A stretch of 64,000 bases of DNA from Oscillospiraceae bacterium (GCA_017527825.1 JAFXPO010000032.1:1-64000), one strand, 5' to 3'. Positions 34,343-44,207 are shown, counted from the stretch's first letter. Translations and numbers: made by a program. Notes: generated by a model not told the origin, from the sequence alone.

Positions 34343-34372
34343 AACAACCACAAACGAAGCTTTGTGGTTGTT
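34343..34372 (+). promoter_or_regulatory. Stem-loop between tig and clpP
   Basis: A perfect 12-bp inverted repeat, 34343-34354 with 34361-34372, CGAAGC loop, no following T-run. It is not a CIRCE or CtsR operator in sequence. It may protect the tig mRNA 3' end, attenuate clpP or bind a regulator. A TATAAT lies just upstream at 34333-34338 without a good -35 box. Confidence 0.5.
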
Positions 34373-34428
34373 CGCCTAACTGGCACAAATTTGAACAGGG
34401 TGTGAACAAACGCCCGAAGGAGGTTACC

Positions 34429-35010
34429 ATGGCTTTAGTCCCTTATGTTATTGAACAAACCAACCGCGGCGAGCGGTCGTACGATATCTTTTCCCGTCTG
34501 CTGGAGGATCGCATCATCTTCCTCGGCGAGGAGGTCAACTCCGCGACGGCGAGCCTGATCGTCGCGCAGATGCTCTTCCTTGAGGCGAAGGACCCGGATA
34601 AGGACATCCAGTTCTACATCAATTCGCCCGGCGGCAGCGTTACCGACGGCTTCGCCATCTATGACACCATGCAGTATATCAAGTGCGACGTGTCCACCAT
34701 CTGCGTGGGCATGGCGGCGAGCATGGGCGCGTTCCTGCTCTCCGCCGGCACCAAGGGCAAGCGCATCGCGCTGCCCAACTCCGAAATCATGATCCACCAG
34801 CCTCTCGGCGGCTTCCAGGGTCAGGCAACGGACATTGAGATCCACGCCAAGCGTATGCTGGAACTGAAGGAAAAGCTGACCCACATCCTCGCCGACAACT
34901 GCGGCAAGGAGTACGACGTCGTCCGCGCCGACTGTGAGCGCGACAACTTCATGACCGCTGAGCAGGCGAAGGAATACGGCCTCATCGACAAGGTCATCTA
35001 TAAACGGTAA
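34429..35010 (+). CDS. clpP: ATP-dependent Clp protease proteolytic subunit
   Basis: 193-residue serine protease that forms double heptamers with ClpX. The catalytic triad is Ser98 (GMAASMG), His123 (IMIHQPLGG) and Asp172 (ERDNFM). The ATG at 34429, giving [16 protein letters not shown], is selected by the GAAGGAGGTTACC just upstream; an earlier in-frame start would add nine residues and contain that site. Next to clpX with a gap of 18 nt. Confidence 0.98.
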   Translation: MALVPYVIEQTNRGERSYDIFSRLLEDRIIFLGEEVNSATASLIVAQMLFLEAKDPDKDIQFYINSPGGSVTDGFAIYDTMQYIKCDVSTICVGMAASMGAFLLSAGTKGKRIALPNSEIMIHQPLGGFQGQATDIEIHAKRMLELKEKLTHILADNCGKEYDVVRADCERDNFMTAEQAKEYGLIDKVIYKR

Positions 35011-35028
35011 AAAGGCAGGGCAAGACCC

Positions 35029-36318
35029 ATGAGCGAAACCAACAACAAACGCAGCCTCCGCTGCTCGTTTTGCGGGAAGCAGGAACGGGAGGTACAACGC
35101 ATGATCCAAGGCCCCGGCGGGGTTCGGATTTGCAACGAGTGCGTCAATCTGTGCCGCGACATCTTGCAGGACGGCTACGACATGCAGGCGGAGAAGCCCG
35201 CTGACATGAAGGAGCTGCCCACGCCCCGCGAGATTCACGACGTGCTGGATCAGTATATCATCGGGCAGGACGCGGCGAAGATCGCCCTGTCCGTGTCGGT
35301 GTACAACCACTATAAACGCATTTTCTTCGGCGGCGGGGACGACGTGGAGCTGCAAAAGAGCAACATCCTGATGCTTGGTCCCACCGGCTCCGGCAAGACG
35401 CTGTTCGCTCAGACGCTGGCGCGGATTTTGAAGGTGCCCTTCGCCATCGCGGACGCCACCACGCTCACCGAGGCGGGCTACGTCGGCGACGATGTGGAGA
35501 ACATCCTGCTGCGTCTGTTGCAGGCGGCGGACTACGACGTGGAGCTGGCGGAGCGCGGCATCATCTACGTCGACGAAATTGACAAGATCGCCCGCAAGAG
35601 CGAGAACACCTCCATCACCCGCGACGTTTCCGGCGAAGGCGTACAGCAAGCGCTTTTGAAGATCGTCGAAGGCACGGTCGCGAACGTCCCGCCGCAGGGC
35701 GGACGCAAGCACCCGCATCAGGAGTTCATCCAGATTGACACCCACAACATTCTCTTCATCTGCGGCGGTGCGTTCGAGGGCATCGATAAGATCATCGAAA
35801 ACCGTCTCGACCGGAAGAGCATGGGATTTGAAGCGGTGGTCGAGTCGAAGCAGGAGCGGCAGGGCAGCAAGATTCTGCGGGATGTGCAGCCCCATGACGT
35901 GCTGAAATTCGGTCTGATCCCCGAACTGGTGGGTCGTCTTCCGGTTATCACCGCGCTGGACGCCTTGAGCCGCGACGATCTGGTGCGCATCCTCACCGAG
36001 CCGAAAAACGCGCTGGTGAAGCAGTATCAGAAGCTCTTTTCCTATGACGGCGCGACGCTTGCCTTCGAGCCGGACGCGCTGGAAGCCGTCGCGGACAAAG
36101 CGATCGCGCGCAACATCGGCGCCCGCGGTCTCCGCGCCGTGATGGAAAAGGTGCTCATGCCCGTGATGTATGACATCCCGTCGGACAAAACCATCGAAAC
36201 TGTTACGGTCACGAAGGGCTGCATCGACGGCGCGGAAAAGCCGCTGCTGACCCACCGTCCGGTGGACGCTGTGCGCGGCAAGGCGAAGAAAACGCCGAAA
36301 TTTGACTCGGCATCCTAG
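35029..36318 (+). CDS. clpX: ATP-dependent Clp protease ATP-binding subunit ClpX
   Basis: 429-residue AAA+ unfoldase that feeds ClpP. N-terminal zinc-binding domain with Cys12, Cys15, Cys35 and Cys38; Walker A GPTGSGKT at 117-124; Walker B with Asp182-Glu183 (YVDEIDKI); a GYVGDDVE pore loop. The ribosome-binding site (GGCAGGGCAAG) is moderate, suggesting translation coupled to clpP. Length is typical. Confidence 0.98.
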   Translation: MSETNNKRSLRCSFCGKQEREVQRMIQGPGGVRICNECVNLCRDILQDGYDMQAEKPADMKELPTPREIHDVLDQYIIGQDAAKIALSVSVYNHYKRIFFGGGDDVELQKSNILMLGPTGSGKTLFAQTLARILKVPFAIADATTLTEAGYVGDDVENILLRLLQAADYDVELAERGIIYVDEIDKIARKSENTSITRDVSGEGVQQALLKIVEGTVANVPPQGGRKHPHQEFIQIDTHNILFICGGAFEGIDKIIENRLDRKSMGFEAVVESKQERQGSKILRDVQPHDVLKFGLIPELVGRLPVITALDALSRDDLVRILTEPKNALVKQYQKLFSYDGATLAFEPDALEAVADKAIARNIGARGLRAVMEKVLMPVMYDIPSDKTIETVTVTKGCIDGAEKPLLTHRPVDAVRGKAKKTPKFDSAS

Positions 36319-36327
36319 GAGTAAACG

Positions 36328-38718
36328 ATGGAACCTGTCACCAAAAATATACCGGCCCTCGCTTTGCGGGGGCTGGTGGTCTTTCCACGGCTGACCGCAA
36401 GCTTTGATTTGGAGCGCCTGATCTCCATGCGCGCGCTGGAACGCGCCATGGAGGGCGACCGGGAGCTGTTCGTGGTCACGCAGCGGGAGGTCAACGTCGA
36501 CCTGCCACAGGAAAGCGATCTCTACAGCGTGGGTACGCTGGTGCGCATTTCGCAGGTGCTGCGGGTCAGCGATCACGTCATCCGCGTGATCGTGGAGGGC
36601 AAGCAGCGCGCGCGGCTCAAACGCCTGTGGCAGCGGGAACCGTTCTTGCAGGCGCAGATCGAGCTGCTGGAGGAGCCGGAGCCGGTACGCCCCGGCACAC
36701 GGACGGAGGCGCTTCTGCGCCAGACCTACGCCAACTTTGGCGAGTATGTGGAGCTGACGCAAAACCTGACGGCGGAGATTCTCGCCGAGGTGTTCACCGG
36801 CACCGAGCCGGGGTACATCGCAGACTTTATCGCCCAGCACATCAATGTGCGCTATCAGGACAAGCAGTCCATTTTGGAGGAATTGCGCCCGCTGCTGCGG
36901 CTTCGCCGTATGAACGAAATCCTGCGCCGGGAAAGCGAGGTCATCGCGCTGGAGCAGGAGATCGAGAGCAAGGTGCGCGACCGCGTGGGACGCATTCACC
37001 GCGACTTCGTGCTGCGCGAGCAGATCAAGGTGCTGCAAAACGAGCTTGGTGAAGACTCCGACGAGGAACTGAACGATTACCGCGAGCGCATCCCGGCGCT
37101 CAAACTGCCGGAGGAGTCGGAGAAAAAGCTCCTGAAGGACGTGGACCGTCTCGCGAAGCAGTCCTATTCCAGCAGCGAAGCGTCGGTACTGCGCTCCTAT
37201 CTGGACACAGTACTGGAGCTGCCGTGGAACACCCTCACGAAGGAACGCGCCAGCGTGGACGCGGCGCGGAAGATATTGGAGCGCGACCACTTCGGCATGG
37301 AGAAGGTCAAAGAGCGCATTTTGGAGTTTATCGCTGTCCGTGCGCTCAAGGATGACGCGAAGGGTCAAGTGCTTTGCCTTGTCGGCCCGCCGGGCGTAGG
37401 CAAGACCTCCATTGCCCTCTCTGTTGCCAAGGCGATGAACCGCAAGGTAGCGCGTCTGTCGCTGGGCGGCGTGCGGGACGAGGCGGACATCCGCGGTCAC
37501 CGCAAGACCTATGTCGGCGCCATGCCCGGACGGATCGTGGAAGCGATCGGTCGCAGCGGTTCGATGAATCCGCTGCTGGTGCTCGATGAGATTGACAAGC
37601 TGGGCAGCGATCACCGCGGCGATCCTGCGTCGGCGCTGCTGGAAGTGCTGGACGCTGAGCAGAATCACGCCTTCCGCGATCATTATTTGGAGATTCCGAT
37701 TGACTTGAGCCGCGTTATGTTTATCATGACCGCGAATACGACGGACACGATCCCGCGTCCGCTGCTCGACCGCATGGAGGTCATCGAGCTGCCGAGCTAT
37801 ACGGACGAAGAAAAGGTGCAGATCGCCCTGCGCCACCTTCTGCCCAAGCAGAAAACGGAGCATGGTGTGCCTAAGGCGGCGCTGCGTATCGACGAAAACG
37901 CGGTGCGAGCGGTGATTGCGCAGTATACCCGTGAAAGCGGCGTGCGTCAATTGGAGCGCCAGCTTGCCAAGCTGTGCCGCAAGACTGCTATGGCGCTGAA
38001 TACCGGCGATGTAAAGCGAGTTACCGTTACAGCGGAAAACGTCGAATCTTATCTCGGCGTTCCGCGCTACACAAGGGATAAGACGTCGAAAAAGGATTTG
38101 ATCGGCGTGGTGAACGGGCTTGCGTGGACGCAGGTGGGCGGCGAGATCCTGCCCGTCGAGGTCAACGTGATGGACGGCTCCGGCAAGCTGGAGCTGACGG
38201 GCAACCTCGGCGACGTGATGCAGGAAAGCTGCAAGGCGGCGCTTTCGTGTCTGCGCTCCCGCGCGGCGGAGCTTGGCATTGAGCCGGAGTTTTATCAGAA
38301 AAAGGATATCCACATCCACTTCCCGGAGGGCGCCGTACCGAAGGACGGACCCTCTGCAGGTATCGCCATCACCACGGCGCTGCTTTCGGCGCTGACCGAC
38401 CGCCCCGTGCGCCACGACGTTGCCATGACCGGCGAGGTGACGCTCCGCGGGCGGGTCATGCCGATCGGCGGACTGCGGGAAAAGACCATGGCGGCGCTTC
38501 GCGCGGGCTTACATACGGTCATCCTGCCGCGGGAGAACGAGAAGGATTTGGACGACATCGACCAAAGCGTCCGCGAACGGCTGCACTTCGTCCCCGTGGA
38601 GACGGTGGACGCGGTGTTTGCCGAGGCATTGGTGCTGCCGGATACGTTCTCCGGCGCGGGGCTAGACGTCTACATGGAGCGGGCGGACAAGCCGCTCTCT
38701 CCGGCGTTGAGGGTATAA
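36328..38718 (+). CDS. lon: ATP-dependent protease Lon
   Basis: 796-residue LonA: N-terminal substrate domain, Walker A GPPGVGKT at 353-360, and a C-terminal protease with the catalytic dyad Ser676 (KDGPSAGIAI) and Lys719 (GGLREKTMAAL). It degrades damaged proteins and some regulators in the cytosol. TAGGAG precedes the ATG; clpX ends 9 nt earlier and engB starts 2 nt after the stop, so the cluster is one operon. Confidence 0.97.
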   Translation: MEPVTKNIPALALRGLVVFPRLTASFDLERLISMRALERAMEGDRELFVVTQREVNVDLPQESDLYSVGTLVRISQVLRVSDHVIRVIVEGKQRARLKRLWQREPFLQAQIELLEEPEPVRPGTRTEALLRQTYANFGEYVELTQNLTAEILAEVFTGTEPGYIADFIAQHINVRYQDKQSILEELRPLLRLRRMNEILRRESEVIALEQEIESKVRDRVGRIHRDFVLREQIKVLQNELGEDSDEELNDYRERIPALKLPEESEKKLLKDVDRLAKQSYSSSEASVLRSYLDTVLELPWNTLTKERASVDAARKILERDHFGMEKVKERILEFIAVRALKDDAKGQVLCLVGPPGVGKTSIALSVAKAMNRKVARLSLGGVRDEADIRGHRKTYVGAMPGRIVEAIGRSGSMNPLLVLDEIDKLGSDHRGDPASALLEVLDAEQNHAFRDHYLEIPIDLSRVMFIMTANTTDTIPRPLLDRMEVIELPSYTDEEKVQIALRHLLPKQKTEHGVPKAALRIDENAVRAVIAQYTRESGVRQLERQLAKLCRKTAMALNTGDVKRVTVTAENVESYLGVPRYTRDKTSKKDLIGVVNGLAWTQVGGEILPVEVNVMDGSGKLELTGNLGDVMQESCKAALSCLRSRAAELGIEPEFYQKKDIHIHFPEGAVPKDGPSAGIAITTALLSALTDRPVRHDVAMTGEVTLRGRVMPIGGLREKTMAALRAGLHTVILPRENEKDLDDIDQSVRERLHFVPVETVDAVFAEALVLPDTFSGAGLDVYMERADKPLSPALRV

Positions 38719-38720
38719 TC

Positions 38721-39311
38721 ATGGCAATCAATTTCAACAAGGCGGAGTTCATTCTCTCTGCGGCGTCCCCGGCGCAGTTCCTCCGTGACGGGCGCAAGCA
38801 GCTCGCGTTCGCGGGTCGGTCGAACGTGGGGAAGTCTTCGGTCATCAACCGGATTCTGAACCGTAAAAACCTCGCCCGTGTGGGCGCGCAGCCGGGGAAA
38901 ACCACCCAGATCAACTATTTTTTGATCGACGAGAAGATTTACCTCGTCGACCTGCCGGGCTACGGCTACGCCAAGGTCAGCAAGTCCGAGCGCGACCGCT
39001 GGGGCAAGCTGATGGAGAACTATTTCCAGTCCAGCGGACTCATCGATCTGGGCGTGCTGATCGTCGACGCGCGGCACAAGCCCACGAAGGACGACGAGAC
39101 CATGTGCGACTTTTTCCGTACCAGCGGGTGTCCGATGATCGTGGTGGCAAACAAGCTGGACAAGCTCAAGCGCAGTGAGATCGAACCGAACCTTGCGCTG
39201 ATCCGCGAGACACTCGATCTGGATGAACAGGAAATGCTGGTGCCGTTCTCCGCGGAGAAGGGCGACGGCAAGGAGCAGCTCATGGGGCTGCTGCGGGCAT
39301 TTTGTGAATAG
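38721..39311 (+). CDS. engB: Ribosome biogenesis GTPase EngB/YsxC
   Basis: 196-residue small GTPase needed for 50S subunit assembly. G1 GRSNVGKSS at 32-40, a GKTTQINYF switch segment, G3 VDLPGYGYAK and G4 ANKLDKLK are present. The ribosome-binding site (GAGGGT) lies inside the last codons of lon. The lon-engB pairing is widespread in Firmicutes. Confidence 0.96.
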   Translation: MAINFNKAEFILSAASPAQFLRDGRKQLAFAGRSNVGKSSVINRILNRKNLARVGAQPGKTTQINYFLIDEKIYLVDLPGYGYAKVSKSERDRWGKLMENYFQSSGLIDLGVLIVDARHKPTKDDETMCDFFRTSGCPMIVVANKLDKLKRSEIEPNLALIRETLDLDEQEMLVPFSAEKGDGKEQLMGLLRAFCE

Positions 39312-39326
39312 GGAGGAGAAATTACA

Positions 39327-40037
39327 ATGGCAATGAAGTACAAGCGTATCCTGCTCAAGATCAGCGGCGAGGCGCTGGCGGGCGCGAACAAGACCGGCTT
39401 TGATTTCAAGGTCATGGGCGAGGTCTGCGACGTGATCAAAGAGTGCGTCGCGCAGGGCGTCGAGGTGGGCGTCGTGATTGGCGGCGGCAACTTCTGGCGC
39501 GGCGTCAAGAACGGCGAGGGCTACATCGAGCGCACCCGCGCCGACCGGATGGGCATGCTGGCAACGGTGATGAACTGTCTTGCCGTCAGCGACGTGCTGG
39601 AGCAGAAGGGCGTCCCCGCCCGTGTGATGACGGCGATGGAAATGCATGAGTTCGCGGAGTATTACACCCACGAGCGGGCGATGAAGCACCTGCGCGAGGG
39701 GAAGGTCGTTCTTTTCGCGGGTGGCACGGGTCATCCGTTCTTCTCCACCGACACCGGCACGGTGCTCCGCGCGGCGGAAATCGGCGCGGATGTGATCCTG
39801 CTGGCGAAGAACATCGACGGCGTGTACAGCGCCGACCCGGCGAAGGACCCCACCGCCACGAAGTACGACGAGATCCGTTACGACGAGGTACTGGCGAAGC
39901 GGCTGGGCGTCATGGATCTGACGGCAACGAGCCTTGCCATGGACAATAACATTCCGGTGTACGTCTTTGCCCTCAAGGACCCGAAGAACATTCTCCGCGT
40001 CGCCGCGGGGGAGAACGTGGGCACGCTGGTTCATTGA
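39327..40037 (+). CDS. pyrH: UMP kinase
   Basis: 236-residue bacterial-type UMP kinase making UDP. ILLKISGEAL, VIGGGNFWRG, DRMGMLATVMNCLA and AGGTGHPFFSTDT motifs match the amino-acid-kinase fold. GGAGGAGAAATTACA precedes ATG. The usual neighbours rpsB, tsf and frr are not adjacent: frr is 7 kb away at 47071, with a peptidase, envelope genes and methionine genes between. This looks like relocation next to engB or a rearrangement splitting the ancestral cluster. Confidence 0.97.
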   Translation: MAMKYKRILLKISGEALAGANKTGFDFKVMGEVCDVIKECVAQGVEVGVVIGGGNFWRGVKNGEGYIERTRADRMGMLATVMNCLAVSDVLEQKGVPARVMTAMEMHEFAEYYTHERAMKHLREGKVVLFAGGTGHPFFSTDTGTVLRAAEIGADVILLAKNIDGVYSADPAKDPTATKYDEIRYDEVLAKRLGVMDLTATSLAMDNNIPVYVFALKDPKNILRVAAGENVGTLVH

Positions 40038-40057
40038 TCGATACGGAGGAACCAACC

Positions 40058-42400
40058 ATGGGTGAGAACAGACCGAGAGGCAGGGAACAACACATCGTCG
40101 GGCAGGGAAGCGGCGTCTACAAGCGCGGCGACGGGCTTGGAACAGGTCCGGTGGGCAGCGGGGGACGCCCCTCCGGCGGCGAGGACGGCGGAGGAAACCG
40201 CGGTGGAAAGCGGAAAAGCCCGCTGACGACCATCCTGCTCCTTGCGGTTCTGCTGCTGGGCGGCGGTGGCGCGGGACTGGGCGGATTGCTGGGCGGCGGT
40301 CAGAGCGGCGGCAGCGCCGTGACGCAGGAGATCGTGCAGCAGCTTACACCATCCGCCGGGAGTCTCGGAAACCTCCTGACCGGCAGCTTCGGCAGCGTTT
40401 CGACCGGCTGGACGGCGGGCAGCAATGTGGGACGGCTCAACACGACCGTCGCGCCCGGTGCACGGGAAAAGTACACGAACATTCTCGGCAACGGTCGTGA
40501 TACCGTGACCATCATGGTCTACCTGTGCGGCACCGATCTGGAATCCAAGTACAAAATGGGCACCGCTGACCTCAGCGAGATGGCGGCTGCGTCCCTCAGC
40601 GATCAAGTGAACCTCATCGTCTACACCGGCGGGTGCCGACAGTGGCAGAACAACATCGTCTCCAGCAGCGTCAATCAAATATATAAGGTGGAGGACGGCG
40701 GACTGCGGCTTCTGGAAAAGAACGCTGGCAAGGCGGCGATGACCGATCCCGCAAATCTGACGGACTTCATCAACTACTGCGCGAAGAACTACCCCGCCAA
40801 CCGCATGGAGCTGATTTTCTGGGATCACGGCGGCGGTTCGCTTTCCGGCTACGGCTACGATGAAAAGAACCAGAACGCCGGCTCCATGAGCCTCAGTGGC
40901 ATCAACAAGGCGCTTGCCGACGCGGGCGTGAAGTTTGATTTCATCGGCTTTGACGCCTGCCTGATGGCGACACTCGAAAACGCGCTGATGCTTACCAATT
41001 ACGCCGATTACCTCATCGCGTCCGAAGAGACCGAGCCGGGCGTGGGCTGGTACTACACCAACTGGCTCACGGAGCTGTCGAATGACACCTCCATGCCCAC
41101 CGTGGAGATCGGCAAGCATATTGTGGATGACTTCGTGAGCGTCTGCGCTCAGAAGTGCCGCGGTCAGGACACCACGCTCTCCGTGGTTGACCTCGCCGAG
41201 CTGTCCGCCACCGTGCCGGAGGTCTTCCGTGACTTTGCGGTGGACACCTCCGAGTTGGTGCAGGGCAGCGGCTTCAAGACGGTCTCCGGCGCACGCAGCT
41301 CCACGCGGGAGTTCGCGGCATCCAGCAAGATCGATCAGGTCGACCTGGTCCACCTCGCCGCCAACATCGGAACCAGTGAGGCGAAGGCGCTGAACGACGC
41401 GCTGCTCGGCGCGGTGAAGTACAACAAGACATCCTCCACCGTGACCAATGCCTACGGGCTGTCCATCTATTTCCCGTACCAGAAGACCGGAAAGGTTAAG
41501 GCGGCGGCGCAGCAATATGACGCCATCGGGCTTGATGACGAGTACACCCGCTGCATCCAGCAGTTCGCCAGTATGGGCGCGGCGGGGCAGTCCGTTTCGA
41601 GCAGCGTTTCCAGCCTGTCCTCCAATCCGCTGGGCGCACTGCTGGGCGCGGCGTCCGGCAGCGGCATCGCAAGTGGGGATCTGGTGTCCCAGATGCTGCT
41701 GGGCGTGCTGGAGAGCACGCTCACGGGAGGGCGCAGCCTCGACGTGGATCGCGCCGGCGCGTTCCTCACGGAGAATCAGTTTGATTCCTCGCAGCTGGTC
41801 TGGCTGGGTGAGCAGCCCGCCATTACGCTGAGCGAGGAGCAGTGGGGACTGGTCAACGATCTGGCGTTGAGCGTCTACTATGACGACGGGCAGGGATACA
41901 TCGATCTTGGACTTGACAACCAATTCAGCTTTACCGATGACGGTGCGCTGGTCGGGCGCTTTGAGGGCACCTGGCTGTCCATTGACGGGCAGGTGATCCC
42001 GTACTACTACCTCGGCACCGTGGACGACGGGGACGAGTACTGCATCACCGGCTATACGCCCTGCCTTGTGAACGGCGAGAGGGCGGAGCTGCTGCTGGTG
42101 TTCGACACAGAGAATCCCTCTGGCTACATCGCTGGCGCGCGCAGCGTCTACACAGGCGGCGAGACTGAGACCGTGGCGAAGAACGTTTCAGAGCTGAACG
42201 AAGGCGATGAGATCGATTTCGTCTGTGACTACTACAGCTACGGCGGCGAGTACCGTGACAGCTATCTGTTCGGCGAGCCGTGGGCGTATCACGCGGACGC
42301 TGAGATCGGCGACGCGTACCTTCACGCTGACCGCGTGAGCGCCATGTATCGGTTTACGGATATCTACGGTCAGAACTACTGGACGCCGGTGATCCCGTAA
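40058..42400 (+). CDS. Clostripain-family (C11) cysteine peptidase, membrane-anchored
   Basis: 780 residues. An N-terminal basic, Gly-rich cytosolic stretch (1-53) precedes one hydrophobic segment (54-78); the rest should be extracellular. The peptidase domain begins near residue 145 (TVTIMVYLCGTDLES) and has the catalytic His257 (FWDHGGGS) and Cys301 (GFDACLMA), conserved in clan CD. The C-terminal half is of unknown fold. C11 enzymes typically cleave after Arg or Lys, but the target is unknown. The start at 40058 follows ACGGAGGAACCAACC. It may be co-transcribed with pyrH (20-nt gap) and ends at the hairpin at 42407. Confidence 0.9.
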   Translation: MGENRPRGREQHIVGQGSGVYKRGDGLGTGPVGSGGRPSGGEDGGGNRGGKRKSPLTTILLLAVLLLGGGGAGLGGLLGGGQSGGSAVTQEIVQQLTPSAGSLGNLLTGSFGSVSTGWTAGSNVGRLNTTVAPGAREKYTNILGNGRDTVTIMVYLCGTDLESKYKMGTADLSEMAAASLSDQVNLIVYTGGCRQWQNNIVSSSVNQIYKVEDGGLRLLEKNAGKAAMTDPANLTDFINYCAKNYPANRMELIFWDHGGGSLSGYGYDEKNQNAGSMSLSGINKALADAGVKFDFIGFDACLMATLENALMLTNYADYLIASEETEPGVGWYYTNWLTELSNDTSMPTVEIGKHIVDDFVSVCAQKCRGQDTTLSVVDLAELSATVPEVFRDFAVDTSELVQGSGFKTVSGARSSTREFAASSKIDQVDLVHLAANIGTSEAKALNDALLGAVKYNKTSSTVTNAYGLSIYFPYQKTGKVKAAAQQYDAIGLDDEYTRCIQQFASMGAAGQSVSSSVSSLSSNPLGALLGAASGSGIASGDLVSQMLLGVLESTLTGGRSLDVDRAGAFLTENQFDSSQLVWLGEQPAITLSEEQWGLVNDLALSVYYDDGQGYIDLGLDNQFSFTDDGALVGRFEGTWLSIDGQVIPYYYLGTVDDGDEYCITGYTPCLVNGERAELLLVFDTENPSGYIAGARSVYTGGETETVAKNVSELNEGDEIDFVCDYYSYGGEYRDSYLFGEPWAYHADAEIGDAYLHADRVSAMYRFTDIYGQNYWTPVIP

Positions 42401-42406
42401 CAGCAC

Positions 42407-42435
42407 AAAAAAAGAGCGGCATCGCCGCTCTTTTT
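42407..42435. terminator. Bidirectional terminator
   Basis: GAGCGGC-ATC-GCCGCTC stem (42414-42430) with an A7 run on the left and T5 on the right, between the peptidase gene and the convergent bactofilin gene. Confidence 0.93.
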
Positions 42436-42447
42436 ATTTGGGTTGGA

Positions 42448-43149
42448 TCAGTTGAAGCCGCCCATGTCGATCTTGCCGGACACCTTCGCGCCGCGGGACA
42501 TCGCCAGCGTACCAGTCTGGATGTCACCGATGATCTGCGCGTTCTCGGTCAGCGTAATGTTGCCGCTGACGTTGAGATTGCCGCGGATGATACCCGAACA
42601 AGTGAGATTCGAAGAGTTGATGTTGCCGTTGACGGCGGACTTGCTGTCGATCATCACGTCGCCGCTGACGTTGGAATCGCCGATGAGATTGCAGCCGACC
42701 AGCACAAGCTCGACGGACTCAATGTCACTGGTGGTATTGGCATGGATGGTCACCTTGCCGTCTGCGGTGATGGAACCCTTGAAGTCGCCGCAAATCTCCA
42801 CATCGCTGTCGCAGCGCAGCGTACCTTCCATGCTGGATCCTTCGGCGAAGTAGGTGCAGTTGGTGCGACGGGGCTTTGCCTGCGGCGGCGCGACAACGGT
42901 CGCCTTGGGCGTCGGCTCGATCGCGGGCGTGGGTTCCGGTTCAGGTTCTTTGACAGTTTCGATGGTTTCTTCGATCACGGGGAAGTCCTCCTCTTTCTCC
43001 TGGGTCACAGGTGCTTCAGGCTGCGCGTCATAATTCTTGAACTGATCAAACGTGCCGAGTTCGTCAATGTCGTCTTCGCCCTCTTTCGGGGTTTTCCCAA
43101 GACCAAACATTTCGAACATTGCCTGACTGAAATTGTCCTTCTTGCTCAT
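42448..43149 (-). CDS. Bactofilin (polymer-forming cytoskeletal protein)
   Basis: 233 residues: an acidic, Pro/Glu-rich N-terminal region (1-95), then a bactofilin beta-helix (about 96-225) of short GxI/VxxG repeats such as ICGDFKGSITADGKV, VSGDVMIDSKSAVNGNI and IRGNLNVSGNITL. Bactofilins polymerise without nucleotide and localise cell-wall enzymes or shape determinants. AGAGGAAAATGAC precedes the ATG. It lies 37 nt behind a peptidoglycan/chitooligosaccharide-type deacetylase gene, consistent with a wall-related role. Confidence 0.92.
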   Translation of the reverse strand: MSKKDNFSQAMFEMFGLGKTPKEGEDDIDELGTFDQFKNYDAQPEAPVTQEKEEDFPVIEETIETVKEPEPEPTPAIEPTPKATVVAPPQAKPRRTNCTYFAEGSSMEGTLRCDSDVEICGDFKGSITADGKVTIHANTTSDIESVELVLVGCNLIGDSNVSGDVMIDSKSAVNGNINSSNLTCSGIIRGNLNVSGNITLTENAQIIGDIQTGTLAMSRGAKVSGKIDMGGFN

Positions 43150-43186
43150 GTCATTTTCCTCTTTCTGTTGTATTTAAAAGGTTTTC

Positions 43187-44125
43187 TCATTCCGGGTAAC
43201 TGTAAAGCACAGGCAGGGTGCTGGGCGCGATGGCGGCAAAGGAGAACCCCATGTCGCGCAGCCGGTCGATCACCGGTCCAACGGCTTGCGCGGAGGTGGT
43301 TTTGTCCGCGTTGTCGTGGAAGAGGACAAAGCAACGCACCTTGCCGTCCGCGTTGCGCACCACGTTGCTCACCAGCGTGTCCGCCGGAAGGATGCGTCCG
43401 GTGGCGGCATCCTCGCTGGAGATGTTCCAGTCGTATGGGACAAAACCGCGGCGGATCATCTCGGAGATGATCTCCTGATAGAAGCCGCCGTCATAGCCGT
43501 TGATGCTGCCGCCGGGGAACCGGAACGCCGTGGGCGTGGTGCCTGTGACTTCCTGAATCTGCTTGAAGATGCGATAAAACTCGTCCAGAAAGCTCTCTAC
43601 CGAGGCGTAGACCTTGGCGTAGTCGTGTGTGTAGGAGTGCATGCCAAGGGTGTGCCCCTCGGCAACGATCCTGCGAAGCCGGTCCCAGTTTGCCTCATCC
43701 TCATGCCCGATGACAAAGAAGGTCGCCTTCACGTTCTTTTCCGCGAGAACGTCCAGAATCTCGTCCGTCCGCTCCGATGGTCCGTCGTCAAAGGTGAGGT
43801 AGACGGTGTTTTCCACGCGCTCCGTGGCGCCGTAGGGCTGGGAAGCGTAGAAATCCTCATAGAGCAGCTGATAGGAGGGGGCGTCCGCAGTATAGGACGG
43901 CTCTTCCGGCGCGTCGACCTCCGCCGGTTCCTCGATCTCTGTGCCATCCGGCTCAAAGACCGATTCGGGAGAGCCGTGAGACGGCGCGTCGTCCGCGATC
44001 AGGGTATTTCGGGCAAGAACCGCCTCATGGTGGAACCTGACTGCCAACACGGTGGGTACCAGAATCAGGATACACACGACCAGAAAAATCATATTCTTAA
44101 AAAAGCGGACACTGCCGAAATACAA
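43187..44125 (-). CDS. Membrane-anchored polysaccharide deacetylase (NodB domain)
   Basis: 312 residues: one hydrophobic anchor at 12-29, an acidic linker (about 40-85), then a NodB homology domain. Motif 1 TFDDGPS (Asp113, Asp114), motif 2 HSYTHDY (His163, His167) and motif 3 RFPGGS give the metal and catalytic residues. It probably deacetylates peptidoglycan or another GlcNAc polymer outside the membrane. The frame begins with TTG at 44125 preceded by AGGTGACGCAGAA; the next ATG at 44092 lacks a ribosome-binding site. Transcribed with bactofilin. Confidence 0.88.
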   Translation of the reverse strand: MYFGSVRFFKNMIFLVVCILILVPTVLAVRFHHEAVLARNTLIADDAPSHGSPESVFEPDGTEIEEPAEVDAPEEPSYTADAPSYQLLYEDFYASQPYGATERVENTVYLTFDDGPSERTDEILDVLAEKNVKATFFVIGHEDEANWDRLRRIVAEGHTLGMHSYTHDYAKVYASVESFLDEFYRIFKQIQEVTGTTPTAFRFPGGSINGYDGGFYQEIISEMIRRGFVPYDWNISSEDAATGRILPADTLVSNVVRNADGKVRCFVLFHDNADKTTSAQAVGPVIDRLRDMGFSFAAIAPSTLPVLYSYPE

Positions 44126-44179
44126 TTCTGCGTCACCTGCCTGCGAAGCTCCGAGTGCCTCATGATCTCACAGATTTAC

Positions 44180-44207
44180 AGTATAACACAAAATCAAAAG
44201 AAGTAAA
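44180..44207 (-). promoter_or_regulatory. Possible promoter of the NodB-bactofilin operon
   Basis: On the minus strand TATACT (44185-44180) is preceded after 16 bp by TTTACT (44207-44202). The -10 is good and the -35 weak; it lies 55 nt upstream of the TTG start. Confidence 0.4.

Noticed and set aside
34343..34372. CIRCE or CtsR operator upstream of clpP
   Set aside because: Arm sequence is AACAACCACAAA, unlike TTAGCACTC or the GGTCAAA heptad.
34435..38415. 1326-codon open frame on the minus strand
   Set aside because: Antisense to clpP, clpX and lon, all of which have complete catalytic motifs; caused by GC-rich third positions.
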